Notes: generated by a model from the sequence alone, not told the origin. 64,000 nt of DNA from Prolixibacteraceae bacterium UBA1413 (GCA_002304925.1 DBPT01000020.1:1-64000); one strand, 5' to 3'; positions 22,345 through 31,476 are shown, counted from the stretch's first letter. Numbers and translations are program-made.

Positions 22345-25300
22345 ATGACCCGGGTACGATTTGTTCTGCGCAGTTTTTTCCACTATGGACGCCTCAACCT
22401 GCTGGTGGCCCTGGGTGTGGCTCTGGCTACGGCCATCCTTTCCGGTGCCCTGATGATCGGTGATTCCATGCGCTACAGCCTCGAACAGATTACCCTCTCA
22501 CGACTAGGAAATATCAGTCACCTGGTCTCGGTAAATGACCGCTATTTCAGGGCGGCATTGGCCAACGACCTGGAAAAGAGCATTGCCAGGCCTGTAGCTC
22601 CCCTTCTTCAGCTCGACGGCATGGCCGTGTCAGAAGGTGGTGCCCGCCGTGTCAACCAAATCAAGGTAAACGGTGTGGATGATAATTTCGGCAGAGTGGC
22701 CGGAACTTCATTTTTTGATGCCCTCAACGGGGATGACGTGGCCATCAGTGAAAACCTGGCCCGGAAACTGGAAGTCCGTGAAGGAGATGCCATCCTTATC
22801 CGCATTTCCAAAGCAAGCCTAATGCCGCGAAACACCCCTTTTGTGTCGGAAAGCGAAACCACGGTGACCCTCAGGGCAACCTTCAGAATCGCCGACCGGC
22901 AGAATATGGCCCTCTTCAACCTGCAGAATTCCCAGCAGGCCCCTTATAACCTCTTCATGCCCCTGGACAGGCTGAACCGGCTTATGGAATTCGAAGGAAG
23001 GGCAAACCGGCTCCTGGTTTCGGGAGACATTTCCACAGAACATCTCTCTGAAGCTCTTGGAAAATGCCTGAGACCTGAAGATGCAGGCCTGGTATTCCGA
23101 TCGCTCCCTGCCACCGCGGAAATAGAAATTTCTACGGAAAGGGTGTTCCTGGAAGATCCGGTTGCATCCACGTATGTGCAGCTGCCTGAAAGCAGACCCC
23201 TGATGACCTATTTCGTGAATGCGATTTCCAAAGAAGGGAAAAGCGTTCCCTATTCCTTCGCATCCTCACGTCACCACGAAGAACTAGCCCCTGACGAGAT
23301 CCTGGTGAACGACTGGGTGGCTGAGGACCTGAGCCTTTCCCCGCGAGACAGTGTGCAGGTCTCCTGGTTTGAAGTCGGTCCCCTGCGCCAACTGGAGGAA
23401 AAACACCGGATGCTGGCGGTGAAAAGGATTGTTCCCCTCCTTGGAGCGTATGCCGACAGCACCCTGATGCCCAGCATTCCCGGGATTTCAGACGCAGGCC
23501 ATTGTCGCGAGTGGGAAGCAGGAGTGCCTGTGGACCTCTCCCTGATCAGACAAAAGGATGAAGATTACTGGAACCGCTACCGGGGAACACCAAAAATCTT
23601 CGTCTCTCCGGAATTGGCCCTGGAAGCATGGTCAAACCGTTTCGGCAACTATACGGCGGTACGATTCCCGTCGGAGAAGGTCGATGAAGAATATCTGAGA
23701 GCAATATTTGCCTTGGAGTTGTCTTACGGGGAACTTGGCTTCTCCATACATGCCGTCAGGGAAAAGGGTTTAAAAGCCGCACGTGGCGGAGTCGATTTCG
23801 GCAAACTCTTTCTGGGACTCAGTTTTTTCCTTCTGCTTTCGGCGATCTTGCTGATATCCTTGTTGTTCCGCCTGAATCTGGAAGGCAGGAGCAGCCAGTT
23901 CGGATCGTTGCTTCAGGTGGGATTTCATGGGAAGACAATGACGCAATTGTTGCTGGCAGAGGCTCTTCTGATCATAATTCCGGGAATTCTGGCCGGACTT
24001 TTCCTGGCCTGGGGTTATGTTAAAATTGTCTTTCTTTTCCTGAATACCCTTTGGTGGGATATTGTGAGGACACCGGTAATTTTAGTGACAATAAATCCCG
24101 GCACCCTGCTGACGGGTGTTCTCCTGGGGAGTGTGATTGCACTGGTTTCTGTCTATGTTCCGCTGCGGATCTTTCTTCGCCGTCAGGTGGCCGATCTGCA
24201 CAGGGGGACCCGGCTGGCGGCTAAAACCCCGTGGAGGAATACGAACCGGATACCCCTTTTGCTGATCGTTGCTGCTGTAATGCTAGTCGTATGGCAGTTG
24301 ATAGCCGGTGAAAGTGCCGATCCACTCTTTTTCTTTCTTTCCGGGGGATTGCTTTTGGCCGGACTTTTAACAGGGATTGGCACTTTCATCGCGGGGATGG
24401 AGAAATATGGCGCCAAAGAGCTGACCCTGGAAGGACTGAATATGCGGCTTATTGCAAGAAACCGGGGAAGGTCGATGACGGTGGTCATTCTTTTTGCCCT
24501 GGCGACTTTTCTGGTGGTGGCCATCGGAGCCAACCGGCAGGAGATGTATGGAGAGGCCGCTAAACCCGCTTCAGGGAGTGGCGGGTACAGCCATTTTGCC
24601 GAGACGGCGGTTCCTGTATTATACGATCTCAACGATCCCCAACGCCGGTTGACAGAAGGTCTTGACTCTTCATACCGGGTGGTCCAGTTTCACCGGATAG
24701 CAGGCGACGATGCCAGCTGTCTGAATCTGAATAAGATAGAAAACCCTGTTATCCTTGGTTTTGATGCAGAAGCGCTGCGCGGCCGTTTTACCTTTTCCAC
24801 CCATACCCCGGAACTCGACCGTAGCGACCCCTGGATGTCGCTGAAAAAACAGTTGCCGGGAGGCCTGGTGCCGGCCATTGCTGACCAGACCGTTATTCAG
24901 TGGGGCCTCATGATGAAAGTGGGAGACACCCTCCTCTATCAACAGGAAACGGGGGACACCCTGCGGATCAAATTGATCGGCGGACTTGCGCCTTCCATTT
25001 TCCAGGGATATATTCTGATTGACAATACCCATTTTCTTACCAACTATCCTTCGCACAGCGGTTCTTCGGTATTTCTGATTGATCCTGACCAAGGGAAGGG
25101 GGATGCCGCTGCCGAAGAATTGGGCGACCTTTTGAGAGACAATGGTTTTGAGGTAACCTCTGCACCTGCCCGGTTGGCGGAGTTTTATTCTGTTACCAAT
25201 ACCTATCTGGCGATTTTCCTTGCACTGGGGATCCTTGCCCTGGCATTGGGAACTGTCGGACTGGGCATTGTGGTCGCCCGTTCAGTCCTGGAAAGGAAAC

Positions 25301-25584
25301 AGGAACTGGCCACATTGCTGGCACTTGGCTTTCGCCGGGCACAGGTGGTTTCCTCGATCCTGAAAGAATATGCCTTCCTGCTGGTTTCCGGGGTGTTAAC
25401 CGGTTTATTGGCAGCCTTCACGGCAGTCATGCCCGTATTTATAAACGGAAATACTCCAGTTTCGGCCGGAACAGTGCTGGTGATGATCTCGCTGATTGTT
25501 ATGAACGGATTCGTGTGGGTCATCCTGCTGGCCCGCTCCATGGTCAAATCCCATAAGTTGTTGCCAGCACTACGGGAACTTTGA
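22345..25584 (+). CDS. Large FtsX-family ABC transporter permease
   Basis: A 1079-residue permease with the duplicated architecture of large ABC3/FtsX-like permeases. There is an N-terminal helix (around LLVALGVALATAIL), a long extracytoplasmic domain to about residue 480, three helices (about 490-610), further helices near 630-690 and 710-735, a second extracytoplasmic domain, and three C-terminal helices (about 950-1070). It starts directly at the stop of the ATPase gene. Type VII ABC systems of this kind move lipoproteins, antibiotics or other envelope substrates, or transmit mechanical signals. The adjacent glycosyltransferase hints at a glycosylated substrate, but none can be named. Confidence 0.88.
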   Translation: MTRVRFVLRSFFHYGRLNLLVALGVALATAILSGALMIGDSMRYSLEQITLSRLGNISHLVSVNDRYFRAALANDLEKSIARPVAPLLQLDGMAVSEGGARRVNQIKVNGVDDNFGRVAGTSFFDALNGDDVAISENLARKLEVREGDAILIRISKASLMPRNTPFVSESETTVTLRATFRIADRQNMALFNLQNSQQAPYNLFMPLDRLNRLMEFEGRANRLLVSGDISTEHLSEALGKCLRPEDAGLVFRSLPATAEIEISTERVFLEDPVASTYVQLPESRPLMTYFVNAISKEGKSVPYSFASSRHHEELAPDEILVNDWVAEDLSLSPRDSVQVSWFEVGPLRQLEEKHRMLAVKRIVPLLGAYADSTLMPSIPGISDAGHCREWEAGVPVDLSLIRQKDEDYWNRYRGTPKIFVSPELALEAWSNRFGNYTAVRFPSEKVDEEYLRAIFALELSYGELGFSIHAVREKGLKAARGGVDFGKLFLGLSFFLLLSAILLISLLFRLNLEGRSSQFGSLLQVGFHGKTMTQLLLAEALLIIIPGILAGLFLAWGYVKIVFLFLNTLWWDIVRTPVILVTINPGTLLTGVLLGSVIALVSVYVPLRIFLRRQVADLHRGTRLAAKTPWRNTNRIPLLLIVAAVMLVVWQLIAGESADPLFFFLSGGLLLAGLLTGIGTFIAGMEKYGAKELTLEGLNMRLIARNRGRSMTVVILFALATFLVVAIGANRQEMYGEAAKPASGSGGYSHFAETAVPVLYDLNDPQRRLTEGLDSSYRVVQFHRIAGDDASCLNLNKIENPVILGFDAEALRGRFTFSTHTPELDRSDPWMSLKKQLPGGLVPAIADQTVIQWGLMMKVGDTLLYQQETGDTLRIKLIGGLAPSIFQGYILIDNTHFLTNYPSHSGSSVFLIDPDQGKGDAAAEELGDLLRDNGFEVTSAPARLAEFYSVTNTYLAIFLALGILALALGTVGLGIVVARSVLERKQELATLLALGFRRAQVVSSILKEYAFLLVSGVLTGLLAAFTAVMPVFINGNTPVSAGTVLVMISLIVMNGFVWVILLARSMVKSHKLLPALREL

Positions 25585-25748
25585 AACGGTTGATCTGTAA
25601 TTTTTTATTTTCCTAAATCACTGATACAGAAATTTTTGATAACAACAAGAAAAGAGCAGATGTAATTTTTTGACGAAAATTCTTATTTATTCGATTTTTC
25701 CGGAAAATTGTAGTAGTTTTATTCTATTAAATTTTAAAATTTGCAAAC

Positions 25749-25952
25749 ATGACAGTGTTGAAAGTAATAGAAATTTTGGCATCTTCCGAAAAAAGCTGGG
25801 AAGATGCCGTGAAGAATGCAGTAAAAAAAGCAAGTAAAACGCTGAAGGGCATTCGCTCAGTATATGTCCAGGATCAGAGCGCTGTGGTTAAGGAAAACCA
25901 GGTCGTGGAATTCAGGGTGAACTGTAAGATATCCTTCGAAGTATTTGACTAA
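25749..25952 (+). CDS. Dodecin family flavin-binding protein
   Basis: A 67-residue dodecin. The family pattern KVIEI...SSEKSWEDAVKNAV followed by KTLKGIRSVYV is clear, and the length is typical. Dodecins assemble as dodecameric hollow spheres that store or buffer riboflavin, FMN or related flavins, or in some bacteria CoA. The protein lies in a small group of stress or envelope proteins and 26 nt upstream of the BON-LysM gene on the same strand, with which it is probably co-transcribed. The window encodes two flavoproteins in the redox locus, but no specific link is shown. Confidence 0.9.
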   Translation: MTVLKVIEILASSEKSWEDAVKNAVKKASKTLKGIRSVYVQDQSAVVKENQVVEFRVNCKISFEVFD

Positions 25953-25978
25953 CTTTTGTTTCATTTAAATAATCAATT

Positions 25979-26455
25979 ATGGGATTAATTTCATTTTTAA
26001 AGGGAGCCGGAGCGAAAATTTTCGGCAAGAAAGAAGAGCTAACCGAAGAGGAAAAAGCAGCTTCTGTAATGGCACACATCACCAGTTTTGGTTTTCAGAC
26101 CGAAAATCTTAAAGCTGTCGTTGAAGGGGAAACGGTAATTTTAACCGGGAAAGTGGATACTATTCCCAACAAAAACAAGATTGTTGTCGCAGCGGGGAAT
26201 GTGGAAGGAATTTCGAAAGTGGACGACAGGCTGGCGGTTTTACCCATGGGCGAGACGATACCTGAAATTCCCCCGACAGAGCCGGAGAAGGAATTTTATA
26301 CCGTTGTTCCGGGAGATACTCTGTCGAAGATTGCCAAGAGGTTCTACGGAGATGCCAACAAATATCCGGTGATCTTTGAGGCGAATACTCCGATGCTGAC
26401 CCATCCCGACAAAATATATCCGGGACAGGTTTTGGTGATTCCACCACTGGATTAA
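25979..26455 (+). CDS. BON and LysM domain protein (YgaU/Kbp-like)
   Basis: A 158-residue protein with the domain order of E. coli YgaU/Kbp: a short N-terminal helix, a BON domain at about residues 25-95 (HITSFGF...VILTGKVDT...KVDDRLAV) and a C-terminal LysM domain at about 105-157 (YTVVPGDTLSKIAKRFYGD...YPGQVLVIP). Kbp is a cytoplasmic potassium-binding protein, and no signal peptide is present here either, so a cytoplasmic role is more likely than peptidoglycan binding. It follows dodecin by 26 nt and is followed at once by a strong hairpin terminator. Confidence 0.88.
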   Translation: MGLISFLKGAGAKIFGKKEELTEEEKAASVMAHITSFGFQTENLKAVVEGETVILTGKVDTIPNKNKIVVAAGNVEGISKVDDRLAVLPMGETIPEIPPTEPEKEFYTVVPGDTLSKIAKRFYGDANKYPVIFEANTPMLTHPDKIYPGQVLVIPPLD

Positions 26456-26460
26456 GGACA

Positions 26461-26486
26461 AAAAAAGCGGCTTGCGCCGCTTTTTT
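26461..26486. terminator. Bidirectional intrinsic terminator
   Basis: Perfect 11-bp stem (aaaaaagcggc / gccgctttttt) with loop ttgc. The A-run and T-run on either side make it usable on both strands. It lies between the convergent BON-LysM gene, which ends at 26455, and the DUF937 gene, which ends at 26503. Confidence 0.9.
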
Positions 26487-26502
26487 TGTAGTAATAAGTT
26501 AT

Positions 26503-27102
26503 TTACTTTTTCTTCAGCATTTTCCCCAGGAATGAAATACCCAGTTCACCGATATCGTCCATGATGTTGCCGTCACCGTCGCGGTCAAGGATCTGGTTGA
26601 TCATCCCCTGTGATTTTCGGCTCTTTTTCGTCTGTGTATTCAGGTAGGAGTTCAGCAAATCCCCGATGATGCCGGTATTGGAGCCGGCGTTGCTCTTTTT
26701 CCCGAGATAACCCATTACGATGGGAGCGGCCATCTTCAGGATTTTCGCAATGGCGGCACTGTCAAGGCCCGAGTTCTTGCTCAGGTATTGTTCTACGTTT
26801 CCCTGTTTATTGCCCAGGATGTGTTTCAGAATCCCCGCTCCGTCATCGATGACTTCCTTTTTCCCCAGAAGGGCTCCCAGGTTGTCAAGCAGACTCCCGT
26901 CATGATCTTTCGCAACCGCATTTTGCAGTGCGCTGGCGCCTTCGGGCGTGCTACTGTTCCGGGCAAGAGCACTCATCAGAATCGGAATGGCACTTTTGAG
27001 TGCATTTTGTGCTTTGTCAGGTGATATGTTCGCCTGCTGGCCGATAACCTCCAGCGTATTTTTGTCAATCTGCGATAAAATCGAATCTAAAATATTATCC
27101 AT
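26503..27102 (-). CDS. DUF937 domain protein
   Basis: A 199-residue DUF937 family protein. The family features are visible: an N-terminal helical segment (DNILDSILSQI), a middle region ending with APIVMGYLGKK, and a C-terminal DRDGDGNIMDDI loop that looks like an EF-hand-type calcium or divalent metal site, followed by a LGKMLKKK tail. No signal peptide is present. Function is unknown for the family. It shares a terminator with the convergent BON-LysM gene and lies 42 nt downstream of the LEA-like gene on the same strand, so those two may be co-transcribed. Confidence 0.85.
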   Translation of the reverse strand: MDNILDSILSQIDKNTLEVIGQQANISPDKAQNALKSAIPILMSALARNSSTPEGASALQNAVAKDHDGSLLDNLGALLGKKEVIDDGAGILKHILGNKQGNVEQYLSKNSGLDSAAIAKILKMAAPIVMGYLGKKSNAGSNTGIIGDLLNSYLNTQTKKSRKSQGMINQILDRDGDGNIMDDIGELGISFLGKMLKKK

Positions 27103-27144
27103 TTTTGTAAAAATTAGTGAAAATAAAAATGTAAAACAGGAAAG

Positions 27145-27531
27145 TTAAGCTTTGGGCTCCTCAGGAGGGGTTTCTTCCGATTTCCCTTTGAACTTGCCGG
27201 CCAGATCATCAGCCAGATCATCTGCTTTGTCGGCAATGTTTTTTCCAGTCACTTTGGCCTTTTGTAAGAGCTCTTCTGCCTTGTCCTCCACTTTGTCAGC
27301 AAAAGATTTCAGCTTTTCTTTTATTCCGCTCTTTTCCAGGTCCTCCACCTTTTCTTCCACGAAATCTTCCGCTTTTTCCCACAATTCACCAGCTTTTTTA
27401 AAGGCTTCACTCCCTTTTACTTTTTCTGCCGTATCCTCGAAAAAGTCCTCGGCCTTGTCGGCAAGTTCTTTTGCTTTATCCAGTAAACTTTCTTTTTTGG
27501 GTTCCGGTTCCTGGTTAACTTCTTGTGTCAT
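27145..27531 (-). CDS. Charged amphipathic helical (LEA/apolipoprotein-like) protein
   Basis: A 128-residue protein made almost entirely of Lys, Glu, Asp and Ala in 11-residue-like amphipathic repeats (KAKELADKAEDFFEDTAEKV, KAEDFVEEKVEDL, KSFADKVEDKAEELL). It has no hydrophobic segment or cysteine. This composition matches group 3 LEA-like or YtxH/apolipoprotein-like helical proteins that are natively disordered and fold on membranes or during water stress. It ends in a Pro/Glu-rich tail. Assignment to a named family is not possible; the repeat pattern and position upstream of the DUF937 gene suggest a stress or membrane-associated role. Confidence 0.72.
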   Translation of the reverse strand: MTQEVNQEPEPKKESLLDKAKELADKAEDFFEDTAEKVKGSEAFKKAGELWEKAEDFVEEKVEDLEKSGIKEKLKSFADKVEDKAEELLQKAKVTGKNIADKADDLADDLAGKFKGKSEETPPEEPKA

Positions 27532-27868
27532 AATTAGTAGGATTTAAAAATTAAACATTGATTTTAAAAATCTTCCGAAATTAATCAAAATTTCACATTT
27601 TGATCTCTTGTGCATTCGATTATTTTGTGGGAGGGATTTCATGCTGCGATGCCGTAATTCTCTTTGGAATTGAAATTTCTGACCCTTGGTTTCAAAAAAC
27701 GAAATGTCTGTTGTTTCTTTGTTACGGATTGACTGCCAGGGTATGTTATGGGCTGGGTCAACAGCGGATTCAACTATATTTGCCGACAGAAAACTGAAAT
27801 TGGAACAGGTTGGTTCCGGGCGGGAAAGGAAGTTGCCTGCCGGGGCAAACCGCTAAAACACGGACAAT
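27532..27868. other. Intergenic region upstream of fabD
   Basis: A 337-nt divergent spacer. The only regulatory hint is TATATTTG at 27775-27782 on the plus strand, which fits the -7 consensus but lacks a -33 box at the right distance; it would give fabD a leader of about 80 nt. Short open frames here have no recognisable content and poor starts. No tRNA-like fold was seen. Confidence 0.4.
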
Positions 27869-28765
27869 ATGAAGGCATACATTTTTCCCGGGCAGGGAGC
27901 TCAATATCCGGGAATGGGGAAGGACCTCTACGAGGGCAGCCTACAGGCCAGGGAGTTGTTTGAACAGGCCAATGACATACTGGGGTTCAGGATTACAGAA
28001 ATTATGTTTGAGGGGAGCATGGATGATTTGAAGCAGACGCGGGTGACTCAGCCGGCGATTTTTCTTCATTCCTGCATTTTGTCCCGGATGATGAAAGATT
28101 TTGCTCCGTCGATGGTGGCAGGGCACTCCCTGGGGGAATTTTCCGCTCTGGCAGCCTGTGGAGCCCTGACTTTTGAGGATGGTCTCCGGCTTGTTTACAA
28201 AAGGGCCCTTTCCATGCAGAAGGCATGTGAGATGGCGCCTTCGGGAATGGCGGCTGTTCTGGGGATGGATGATCACATGGTCGGGGAATTGTGCAGGGCA
28301 ACCGGAGAGATCCTGGTACCTGCCAATTACAACTGTCCGGGACAGGTTGTGATCTCCGGCTCTTTGGCCGGAATTGAAAAAGCTTGTGACTTATTCCCCC
28401 GCCACGGAGCCAAAAGAGTAATCAGGCTGGCAGTCGGCGGTGCCTTCCATTCCCCGTTTATGGAGCCTGCCCGCGAAGAACTCGCGGAAGCCATCCGAAA
28501 CGTATCTTTTAAACAACCCTCCTCTCCTGTATATCAAAATGTCAACGGCCTCCCCTCCATGGATCCCGGGGCCATCAGCAAAAACCTCATCCTGCAACTT
28601 ACCATGCCTGTCATGTGGACACAATCCATCCGCCGGATGATCGCTGACGGGGCGGTTTCCTTTACGGAAGTGGGACCCGGACAAGTATTGCAGGGGCTGG
28701 TCAAAAAAATCAGCGGTGAAGCTGTAACCTTCGGCATTGATAACCTGCCTACGGAAAAGCCATGA
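27869..28765 (+). CDS. fabD: Malonyl-CoA:ACP transacylase
   Basis: A 298-residue FabD, which moves malonyl groups from CoA to acyl carrier protein to supply fatty acid synthesis. The FPGQGAQ start motif, the nucleophile in GHSLGEF (Ser87) and the partner His194 in GAFHSPFM are all in place, and the length is typical. It stands alone rather than in a fab cluster. Its 3' end overlaps the convergent response regulator gene by 17 nt, with no terminator between them. Confidence 0.95.
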   Translation: MKAYIFPGQGAQYPGMGKDLYEGSLQARELFEQANDILGFRITEIMFEGSMDDLKQTRVTQPAIFLHSCILSRMMKDFAPSMVAGHSLGEFSALAACGALTFEDGLRLVYKRALSMQKACEMAPSGMAAVLGMDDHMVGELCRATGEILVPANYNCPGQVVISGSLAGIEKACDLFPRHGAKRVIRLAVGGAFHSPFMEPAREELAEAIRNVSFKQPSSPVYQNVNGLPSMDPGAISKNLILQLTMPVMWTQSIRRMIADGAVSFTEVGPGQVLQGLVKKISGEAVTFGIDNLPTEKP

Positions 28766-30122
28766 CAGTACGACGGTCTTGAAGGATTCTGTAAATCGTC
28801 GATTTTCCGATCCCGAGTTTGCGGGCCACCATTTTTACATTGTTGTTGTATTTCGCAAGATAATGGTTCACAATGTCGTGGTTGTACTGTTTCAGGGTTT
28901 TTTCGCTTTCGGTGAGGTTGAAGACGATTTCTTTTTCCACCATGTTCAGATGGTCGGTTTCGATAACCAGACCGTTAGATAAAATGCATCCGAGTTCGAT
29001 CACTGCTTTGAGTTCCCTGATATTTCCCGGGAAAGCATAATTCATAAGGGCGTTTTTTGCCCCAGCTGAAAGCGTTTTGGGTTCCATTTCGTTATCCCGG
29101 CAAAACTCATCGACAAAATACCTGGCCAGCAGGAGAATGTCCCTGCCCCGTTCCCGCAAGGGGGGGAGAACGATGGGCAGGCCGAGAAGTCGGTAATACA
29201 GATCCTGTCGGAATTTTTTTTCACTGACCAGTTTTTGCAGGTTTTTGTGGGTGGCTGTTATGATCCTCACATCGAGGGGGATGACCTGGTTGCTTCCCAA
29301 ACGGGTCAACTCCCGTTCCTGGATTACCCGGAGTAATTTGGCCTGGAGATTCAGGTCCAGATCGGCAATCTCATCCAGGAACAGGGTTCCTCCGTTGGCT
29401 TGCTCGAATCTTCCGGCCTTCCTGAAATCAGCGCCCGTAAAAGCCCCCTTCTCATGTCCGAAAAGTTCACTCTCGATAAGTCCCTCGGGAATTGCCGATA
29501 CATTCACGGCGACAAAGGGCTGGTCCTTCCTTTTGGAATTGTAATGGATTCCTTTGGCTACCAATTCTTTACCTGTCCCTGTTTCTCCGCTTACCGAAAC
29601 GGAAATGTTGGTCCTGACCGCCCTTTCCATCAGGTCAAATACCTGTTCGATTTCGCGGCTGTTCCCTTTGATCAGCTTCCTGAAATTGTACTTTTCTTTA
29701 ATGGCGCTCTTCAAAACATCGTTTTCGCGGCGCAGCAGATCCGCCGAATGGATGTTCCGGATGGTATGGGTCAGCTTCTCCAGCGTGTCGGGACCTTTGG
29801 AAATGTAATCATAGGCGCCGGCTTTCAGTAAACCGACAGCCGTGTCAATCTCATCCTGCCCCGAAATGACAATCACATGGATGGCAGGATCCGCTTTGAG
29901 AACCGCAGCAAGCATCTCCTCCCCGCTGATGTCGGGTAGCCTGTAATCAAGGGTGACAATGGAAGGCTTCATGTCAAGATTATTCAGACACTCCCGCCCT
30001 GTGTAAAATGCCGAAACCTCGTACCGCTTGTTCTCAAGCTTTTTCTTCAATACTTTGGCATACAGTTCATTGTCTTCCACAATGAAAACCCTGTAGCCGG
30101 GTTTCCCCTCCGGAATGTCCAT
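28749..30122 (-). CDS. Sigma-54-dependent response regulator (NtrC family)
   Basis: A 457-residue NtrC-type regulator: a receiver domain (1-120, phosphoacceptor Asp59 in LDYRLPD), an AAA+ sigma-54 activator domain (Walker A GETGTGKE 179-186; sigma-54 contact loop GAFTGA 226-231), and a C-terminal Fis-type helix-turn-helix (MVARKLGIGKSTIYRIL). It activates sigma-54 promoters when phosphorylated. No histidine kinase is adjacent, so it is an orphan here. The 271-nt region upstream of its start contains two palindromes built from the same TTGGGA half-sites (30214-30232, 30326-30345), which may be its own binding sites. Confidence 0.95.
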   Translation of the reverse strand: MDIPEGKPGYRVFIVEDNELYAKVLKKKLENKRYEVSAFYTGRECLNNLDMKPSIVTLDYRLPDISGEEMLAAVLKADPAIHVIVISGQDEIDTAVGLLKAGAYDYISKGPDTLEKLTHTIRNIHSADLLRRENDVLKSAIKEKYNFRKLIKGNSREIEQVFDLMERAVRTNISVSVSGETGTGKELVAKGIHYNSKRKDQPFVAVNVSAIPEGLIESELFGHEKGAFTGADFRKAGRFEQANGGTLFLDEIADLDLNLQAKLLRVIQERELTRLGSNQVIPLDVRIITATHKNLQKLVSEKKFRQDLYYRLLGLPIVLPPLRERGRDILLLARYFVDEFCRDNEMEPKTLSAGAKNALMNYAFPGNIRELKAVIELGCILSNGLVIETDHLNMVEKEIVFNLTESEKTLKQYNHDIVNHYLAKYNNNVKMVARKLGIGKSTIYRILQDRRTVMAFP

Positions 30123-30213
30123 GGTTCAGATTGTTTATTGGTAAATGTTCAATGCTCTTTAAGCACTGTGTTTTCTATCAGGGTAAAAAATCACGCTGTA
30201 AAGTTAAAGATTA

Positions 30214-30232
30214 ATTTCCCAATTTGGGAAAT
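30214..30232. promoter_or_regulatory. 19-bp perfect palindrome upstream of the sigma-54 regulator
   Basis: atttcccaa t ttgggaaat: 9-bp arms around one central base, 92 nt upstream of the response regulator's start. It shares the half-site TTGGGA/TCCCAA with the second inverted repeat at 30326-30345 and is a candidate regulator binding site. Confidence 0.55.
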
Positions 30233-30325
30233 AAAATCAGGAAAATTAAATTTTGTATTTAAATGACTATAATAGAATGATTAAGGTGGATTTGTCCTGC
30301 GGTCTAATATGAAAATACTCATCAA

Positions 30326-30345
30326 ATTGGGAACGACGTCCCAAT
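30326..30345. promoter_or_regulatory. Second TTGGGA inverted repeat
   Basis: attggga, a 6-nt spacer acgacg, then tcccaat: 7-bp perfect arms with the half-sites in the opposite order to those at 30214-30232. It lies in the same intergenic region between the regulator gene and the 3' end of the hydrolase gene. Confidence 0.5.
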
Positions 30346-30393
30346 CCGGAATAAGCTCAAAGGGTCAATGGATATCTGAAACGGAATGAAAGG

Positions 30394-31476
30394 TCAGAAC
30401 CGGTATCCGGCCTTTTGAAGGTCGTCCCTGTTTTTTATCGGATGGGAAGGTTTCAGGTGGTTGGCAAGATGGATGTATATTTTCACCCTGATCTCCTTGG
30501 CTATCCGGGTGTCCATTCGGTCGAAGGAGTGTCCTCCGGGAATATCGCTGAAGATTTCGTAATCGAATTTTTTTCCGTCAGCTTTCAGCGATTTGATAAG
30601 GTGTTCCACTTCAAGGACATTGACATCATCGTCGTTGGTATTGGTATGGATGAGGAGGGGGGTGTTCCGGAATTTCGATGTATTCCATGCCGGAGATCTC
30701 CGTTTGTATTCTTCGACGTTTTCATATGCACTTTGTCCGATGTGGTATTCCGTTTCGAAGTTGTTCCGGTAATCCTGGGTATAGTATCCCATCCGGGCGA
30801 TCAGGTCGCTGACGGGAACGCCCGCAAAGGCGACACGGTAATCATCGGGATGGTCGAAGATGTTCATCAGGGTGATCATTCCTCCGTGGCTCCAACCCAT
30901 GATTCCCACGCGGCCGGGATCGAGGAAGGGGTAGTTCTCCAGCATGTAATTCCGGGTATAATAAACATCTTCGTTTTCCAGTCCGCCATAATCTATTTTT
31001 TCATAATGACCCCGGCCGTATCCTGTACTTCCGCGGTATTCGGGTGCTGCCACCACATAACCCTGTGAAATCAATTCCCTGATGATGTGGGTATAGTAGG
31101 TGGTGAAATCACCATGCACTCCACCGTGGGGCAAAAGGATCAGCGGGTATTTTTTCCCGGGATCGAGATCTTTGGGAAAAAATGCATAGGTCCAGAACTT
31201 GACCGGGTTCCTGGCCCCCATGGCGTCAGGATTTTTGATTTTGGCAGGAGGAGGTCCGTAGATGTATAATTTGTCCATCCAGGCAATATCCCCGGTCTTT
31301 TGCTGCCACAAAACATCATCCACTATTTTGGCCAGTTGATCCAGCCGGTGGTTCAGTTCTGACGTTTGTTCGGCAATATCCTGCCTGACCTCCCGGATTC
31401 CACTCTCCGTTTGTCCGACAGCCATGCTGGCCGTTATCAGCAGAATCGCAATGAACACAAGTGGTTTTCCAGTCAT
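30394..31476 (-). CDS. Prolyl oligopeptidase (S9)-type secreted hydrolase
   Basis: A 360-residue secreted alpha/beta hydrolase of the S9/dipeptidyl-peptidase type. The catalytic triad is readable: Ser196 in GWSHGG, an Asp in NDDDVN (282-284) and His316 in GGHSF. A signal peptide ends near MAVGQ; the ATG at 31476 starts it directly and was chosen over an upstream in-frame ATG at 31536. Residues about 25-60 form a helical, possibly coiled-coil segment in place of the large N-terminal propeller of true S9 enzymes, so substrate access will differ. It could be a peptidase or an esterase. Confidence 0.85.
   Translation of the reverse strand: MTGKPLVFIAILLITASMAVGQTESGIREVRQDIAEQTSELNHRLDQLAKIVDDVLWQQKTGDIAWMDKLYIYGPPPAKIKNPDAMGARNPVKFWTYAFFPKDLDPGKKYPLILLPHGGVHGDFTTYYTHIIRELISQGYVVAAPEYRGSTGYGRGHYEKIDYGGLENEDVYYTRNYMLENYPFLDPGRVGIMGWSHGGMITLMNIFDHPDDYRVAFAGVPVSDLIARMGYYTQDYRNNFETEYHIGQSAYENVEEYKRRSPAWNTSKFRNTPLLIHTNTNDDDVNVLEVEHLIKSLKADGKKFDYEIFSDIPGGHSFDRMDTRIAKEIRVKIYIHLANHLKPSHPIKNRDDLQKAGYRF

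Noticed and set aside
27600..27963. Small plus-strand genes upstream of fabD
   Set aside because: No family resemblance, poor starts, and one overlaps the confident fabD start.
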